Below, in pieces: positions 7,034 through 9,368 of a stretch of DNA of 9,368 nucleotides. A program made the position numbers and the translations under genes. The stretch's first letter is position 1. Each line of letters begins with the position of its first letter. Origin of the DNA: Hyphomicrobiales bacterium (GTDB lineage: Bacteria; Pseudomonadota; Alphaproteobacteria; Rhizobiales; JAJFHB01); NCBI GenBank assembly GCA_021775795.1, contig JAJFHB010000655.1:1-9368 (forward strand). Reading direction: 5' to 3'. The notes beneath the pieces are model-generated. The model saw only the letters and a list, made by a program, of their open reading frames with translations. It ran no database searches and had not been told where the DNA came from.

Positions 7034-8331
7034 GACATTGGCACCTCTTGTGTAACGGGGAGTTGAGCCCGTTGTCGCCGGGCAGCCCCTTGAGCAATGG
7101 TCTGGTGAACCTGAACAGCAATATGGTCTCCCAAACGCCCCATCTTGCCGCGCAACAGGGGAATGCCACCACACCGCAGGTCGATAGTTGCGTTTCGTTT
7201 GCAATTCAGCATCAGCGTCTGGCCAACTTCCAGATTCATGGCCTGACTGAGAGGAATTTCCAATTCGTCCAGCACAGCATCAATCTGCATTTCCGTTGAC
7301 CAGATTTCGTTCGCCAGATGGCTTTCCCAGATCGTATCCCGGCCGAACTTTTCACCCATAAACCCTTGCAGCAGAAGCTCGCGAATGGGCTCCAGAGTGG
7401 CGTAAGGAATAAGCAGTTCAATCAGACCACCGCGATCCTCCATATCAACACGAAGCCGCACGAGGATCGCCGCGTTGGCTGATCGTGCAATGGCGGCAAA
7501 ACGCGGATTGGTTTCCAGTCTGTCGATCTTGAAGGTAACCGGAGATATGGGCTCGAATGCTGCCTGCGCATCGGCGAGGACAACTTCGATCATGCGTTCC
7601 ACAAGACCGGTTTCGATGGTGGTGAAGGGCCGGCCTTCCACGCGGTGCGAGCTGGCTCCATGCCGCCCGCCCAGCAGCACATCAACGATCGTGTAGATCA
7701 GGTTCGATTCGACGGTAAACAGCCCGTAGTTGTCCCATTCCTCAACATTGAACACCGACAGCAGTGCCGGCAGAGGAATTGAGTTCAGGTAATCTCCAAA
7801 TCGGATCGAGGAGATGTTGTCGAGGCTGACCTCGACATTGTCAGATGTGAAATTGCGCAGACTGGTGGTCATCAACCGTACAAGGCGGTCGAAGACGATT
7901 TCCAGCATCGGCAGGCGCTCATAGGACACCATCGCTGAGTTGACGATGGCTCGAATACCGCCTTCCCGGATATCCTCATCCTCAAGGCTGAATCCAAGCA
8001 GTGAATCGATTTCGTCCTGATTGAGTATCCGGTCCGCACCGCCACGCTCAAATGCGCCGATGCCTTCGGATTCGATGACACCGCCCCACTCGAAGTCCTC
8101 TTCTTCTTCGGGCGCTACACCCTGCTCCTCGAGAGCTGCGCCCCAGGCAGCATCAAGATCCTCACCCTCATCGGTGGCGCCTTGCTCCTCAAGTGCTGCG
8201 CCCCACGCAGCGTCAAGGTCCTCTTCTTCGTCGTCACCATTCTGTTCGTCGAGTGCAGCTCCCCACGCCGCATCTAGGTCTTCTTCGCCGTCTGCATCAC
8301 CGTCAACCTGATCTTCGCCGTCAATAATCAC
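7030..8331 (-). CDS. fliM: Flagellar motor switch protein FliM with repeat-bearing N-terminus
   Basis: FliM forms the middle of the cytoplasmic C-ring; it binds CheY~P at its N-terminus and FliG and FliN through its other domains. The 433-residue product contains the CheY-binding motif ILNQDEIDSLLGF, but at residues 102-114 instead of the extreme N-terminus. The middle domain (about 125-320) includes DVLLGGRHG (217-225) with the GGxG signature, and the C-terminal SpoA/FliN-like domain lies at about 340-415 (PLSQAMNLEVGQTLML...). Ahead of the motif is a very acidic extension with three 20-residue repeats (17-36, 37-56, 57-76) and a decayed fourth (77-90). The family is usually about 330-380 residues, so the extra length is this extension. 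The start is GTG 8331, with GGGGGA about 9 bases upstream, 14 bases after fliL; no later start would keep the CheY motif. The stop overlaps the next gene's ATG. Confidence 0.96.
   Translation of the reverse strand: MIIDGEDQVDGDADGEEDLDAAWGAALDEQNGDDEEEDLDAAWGAALEEQGATDEGEDLDAAWGAALEEQGVAPEEEEDFEWGGVIESEGIGAFERGGADRILNQDEIDSLLGFSLEDEDIREGGIRAIVNSAMVSYERLPMLEIVFDRLVRLMTTSLRNFTSDNVEVSLDNISSIRFGDYLNSIPLPALLSVFNVEEWDNYGLFTVESNLIYTIVDVLLGGRHGASSHRVEGRPFTTIETGLVERMIEVVLADAQAAFEPISPVTFKIDRLETNPRFAAIARSANAAILVRLRVDMEDRGGLIELLIPYATLEPIRELLLQGFMGEKFGRDTIWESHLANEIWSTEMQIDAVLDELEIPLSQAMNLEVGQTLMLNCKRNATIDLRCGGIPLLRGKMGRLGDHIAVQVHQTIAQGAARRQRAQLPVTQEVPMS
8104..8283 (-). repeat. Three 60-bp in-frame tandem repeats in fliM
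   Basis: Three consecutive 60-base units encode E-D-L-D-A-A-W-G-A-A-L-(D/E)-E-Q followed by a short Gly/Asp/Glu linker (residues 17-36, 37-56, 57-76). The last 40 bases of the two units nearest the core (8121-8160 and 8181-8220) differ at only 6 positions by eye. The outermost unit is more diverged, mainly at silent positions. That pattern indicates in-frame duplication followed by selection on the protein sequence. A shorter fourth copy, EEDFEWGGVIESEG, follows at residues 77-90. Confidence 0.9.
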
Positions 8332-8345
8332 TTGTGACTTTCCCC

Positions 8346-8864
8346 CTACTGAACCAACATTTCGTGGAACAGAATTTCGTCGATGCGGTGCGGATTGAGC
8401 ACAAGATTGATCCGACGCAACAATTCTTCTTTGAGTCTGTAGACACCCGCAGACCCTTCCAGATCCTCACTGCGTAGTTCGCGTAGATAAATCTGGAAAA
8501 TATCCATTATGCGCGGCAACAAGGGATCGATGGCATCTCGCGTCTCGTCGCTTGACATCTCAAGGGCAACCTGGAGTTTGAGATATTGACGGCGCGCATC
8601 GCTGTTGCTCAGATTTACGAGCATTTCCGGCATTTCGAAAAACACCGCAGGCTTCACTTCTGCAACTTCCTCGCCTTCCATTGCGCTGCCGCCATCAAGC
8701 AACCCCGAAAACCAGACGGCCGCTCCGCCGCCACCGAGCAGCACGGGAACGGCAACCGCAAGGATCAGCATCTTGCCGCTTAGCTTCCGCTTCTTCGGCG
8801 CCCCTTCGGTTTCATCACCGTCGGCGTCTTCTGTTGCGTCAGCCTGCTGTTCTTCTTCAGCCAT
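8346..8864 (-). CDS. fliL: Flagellar basal body-associated protein FliL
   Basis: FliL is a single-span inner-membrane protein that surrounds or supports the MotAB stator at the basal body. The 172-residue product has an acidic, disordered cytoplasmic N-terminus (1-22), a basic stop (PKKRKLSGK, 23-31), one transmembrane helix (32-53, with VLLGGGGAAVWF) and a periplasmic FliL domain (about 72-172). Conserved features are FFEMPEMLVNLS (75-86), RRQYLKLQVALEM (91-103), PLLPRIMDIF (114-123) and the ending NPHRIDEILFHEMLVQ (157-172). Length is typical. It is the first gene of the minus-strand run and ends 14 bases before fliM, so the two should be one transcript. ATG 8864 has a modest GGCGGA Shine-Dalgarno about 5 bases upstream. 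Its promoter should lie in the divergent region 8865-9080, where TTAAC half-sites are seen but no perfect CtrA box. Confidence 0.96.
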   Translation of the reverse strand: MAEEEQQADATEDADGDETEGAPKKRKLSGKMLILAVAVPVLLGGGGAAVWFSGLLDGGSAMEGEEVAEVKPAVFFEMPEMLVNLSNSDARRQYLKLQVALEMSSDETRDAIDPLLPRIMDIFQIYLRELRSEDLEGSAGVYRLKEELLRRINLVLNPHRIDEILFHEMLVQ

Positions 8865-9010
8865 TTTATCCGCCAGTAACCCATTATTGGGCGCTCTTCA
8901 GCCGCCCCATCTGCCGACGCGAACACTCGCGCGCGCGTTAAGGTATCTAAAGTCCAATTGGTTAACGAAACCTTGCCAAGCGGACGATCGGCGGGAGGCA
9001 ATTTGTACCC

Positions 9011-9023
9011 GGCAATTGCTGCC
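9011..9023. promoter_or_regulatory. Candidate activator (FlbD/ftr-like) dyad
   Basis: GGCA-ATTGC-TGCC is an interrupted dyad preceded by CCC (9008-9010). A second GGCAATT lies 14 bases upstream (8997-9003) and TTGCC at 8973-8977. Its centre is about 95 bases before the predicted sigma54 start site, the normal distance for a bound enhancer protein such as FlbD in Caulobacter flagellar promoters. I have not checked it against the exact ftr consensus. Confidence 0.35.
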
Positions 9024-9055
9024 ATGCACCACCTCCTCCCCATCGGGGGGCGTCA

Positions 9056-9068
9056 TAAACTATTGAAT
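9056..9068 (-). promoter_or_regulatory. IHF-like site upstream of sigma54 promoter
   Basis: TAA-ACTA-TTGAAT matches the reverse of the IHF consensus (YAANNNNTTGATW) at all fixed positions except one. It sits in an AT-rich run between the enhancer-like dyad and the -24 element, where IHF bends DNA in Caulobacter sigma54 flagellar promoters. Confidence 0.4.
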
Positions 9069-9085
9069 AATAAGAATAAAAACTT

Positions 9086-9101
9086 TGGCACGCTCCCTGC
9101 A
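9086..9101 (+). promoter_or_regulatory. Sigma54 (-24/-12) promoter for flgF
   Basis: TGGCACG-CTCC-CTGCA matches the sigma54 consensus TGGCACG-N4-TTGCA with one mismatch. The GG (9087-9088) and GC (9099-9100) doublets have the required 10-base spacing. Transcription should start near 9111-9113, leaving a leader of about 94 bases before flgF. Rod genes such as flgF are sigma54-dependent (class III) in Caulobacter, which agrees. Confidence 0.72.
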
Positions 9102-9205
9102 TTGTGTTGTGGCACAGCGCTGGCGGGCTTTGGGCACAACTTGGGGAAGTTGGCCTGGTTCATCGTCGCTGTGATTTTGGGGAATTAACAAAGTTAACGC
9201 GACCG

Positions 9206-9368
9206 ATGGATAATGCACTTCTAATTGGACTTTCGAGGCAAATGGCGCTGTCGCATCAGATGAGCGTCGTGTCCAACAACATCGCCAATAGCGGTACTGC
9301 TGGCTACAAGACCGAAGAACTTCGCTTCGAAGAATATTTGATGCCGGTCGCAGAAGCCCGCGACGACG
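9206..9368 (+). CDS. flgF: Flagellar basal-body rod protein FlgF (5' end)
   Basis: FlgF is a proximal rod subunit, exported by the flagellar type III system and assembled in the periplasm without a cleaved signal peptide. The 54 visible residues start MDNALLIGLSRQMALSHQM and carry the rod/hook N-terminal signature VVSNNIANSGTAGYK (21-35), then FEEYLMP (41-47). The EEYLMP block favours FlgF over FlgG, FlgB or FlgC. The gene continues past the right edge; flgG would be expected next. ATG 9206 has no clear Shine-Dalgarno: the preceding bases are TTAACGCGACCG, and the nearest G-rich run (GGGGAA) is over 20 bases upstream. It is transcribed divergently from fliL, probably from the sigma54 promoter described here. 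Confidence 0.93.
   Translation, partial: MDNALLIGLSRQMALSHQMSVVSNNIANSGTAGYKTEELRFEEYLMPVAEARDD

Larger units (their letters stand above)
8865..9205. promoter_or_regulatory. Divergent fliL/flgF regulatory region
   Basis: These 341 bases hold no credible gene; one plus-strand open frame (8958-9188) shows no conserved features and covers the promoter elements. From left to right they contain TTAAC half-sites facing fliL (8937-8941 and 8961-8965), GGCAATT direct repeats with a GGCA-N5-TGCC dyad (8997-9023), and an AT-rich IHF-like stretch (9053-9083). A sigma54 promoter follows (9086-9101), then two more TGGCAC-like copies and TTAA-N5-TTAAC (9185-9198) just before flgF. The fliL side may use GCAA-GGTTTCG-TTAAC, a 7/9 match to the CtrA box, but I could not settle a -10. 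Confidence 0.7.

Noticed and set aside
6551..7204. Longer version of the DUF6468 gene starting at 7204.
   Set aside because: The extra 57 residues overlap fliM and look non-coding (Cys/Trp/Pro-rich), while ATG 7033 gives an ATGA overlap and starts just before the membrane helix.
8104..8283. Regular 60-bp repeats as a CRISPR array or minisatellite.
   Set aside because: The units are contiguous without unique spacers, in frame within fliM, and conserved at the protein level.
8958..9188. Small plus-strand open frame in the divergent region.
   Set aside because: It covers the enhancer dyad, IHF-like site and sigma54 promoter, shows no recognisable motif or good Shine-Dalgarno, and has irregular composition.

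Overview
The window is a flagellar gene cluster from an alphaproteobacterium. The evidence is fliL and fliM followed by a DUF6468-type bitopic protein, a MotE-family protein and a large secreted beta/TPR protein, divergent from flgF and with fliP nearby. This arrangement is known from polarly flagellated Alphaproteobacteria. A perfect TTAA-N7-TTAAC box (the CtrA consensus) and a sigma54 -24/-12 promoter next to an IHF-like site support the same placement. Base composition is a little over half G+C through most genes. The genus cannot be named from this; a Caulobacter/Maricaulis/Rhodospirillum-like relative is a reasonable guess.

Layout. Positions 1-202 (+) hold a G+C-rich, disordered C-terminal tail, probably FliO, that overlaps the fliP start as ATGA. 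fliP follows (199-969, +). A perfect 12-bp hairpin (1071-1100) separates fliP from a secreted pentapeptide-repeat protein (1180-1869, +). Converging on it is a five-gene minus-strand run, read from right to left: fliL (8864-8346), fliM (8331-7030), a DUF6468/PflI-like protein (7033-6551), a MotE-family protein (6522-5818) and a ~1265-residue secreted beta-domain/TPR protein (5718-1921). The first four are tightly packed (14-bp gap, ATGA overlap, 28-bp gap). The last has a ~99-bp leader with the CtrA box, so it may have its own promoter. Positions 8865-9205 are a divergent regulatory region, and flgF starts at 9206 (+) and runs off the window.

Function. FliO and FliP belong to the flagellar type III export gate. 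FliL sits at the stator/basal body, FliM is the C-ring switch protein that binds CheY~P, and FlgF is a proximal rod protein. The DUF6468 and MotE-family proteins are single-span membrane proteins with coiled coils. The large TPR protein is predicted to be periplasmic and may be the partner of the MotE-like protein.

Most notable points: (1) FliM carries a ~100-residue acidic N-terminal extension with three 20-residue tandem repeats (DLDAAWGAAL core) ahead of its CheY-binding motif. (2) The MotE-like protein is paired with a giant periplasmic beta/TPR protein. (3) The flgF promoter shows an enhancer-like dyad, an IHF-like site and a sigma54 promoter in order, followed by further TGGCAC-like copies. 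(4) There is a perfect CtrA box inside the minus-strand gene run. I see no mobile element, CRISPR array or RNA gene.
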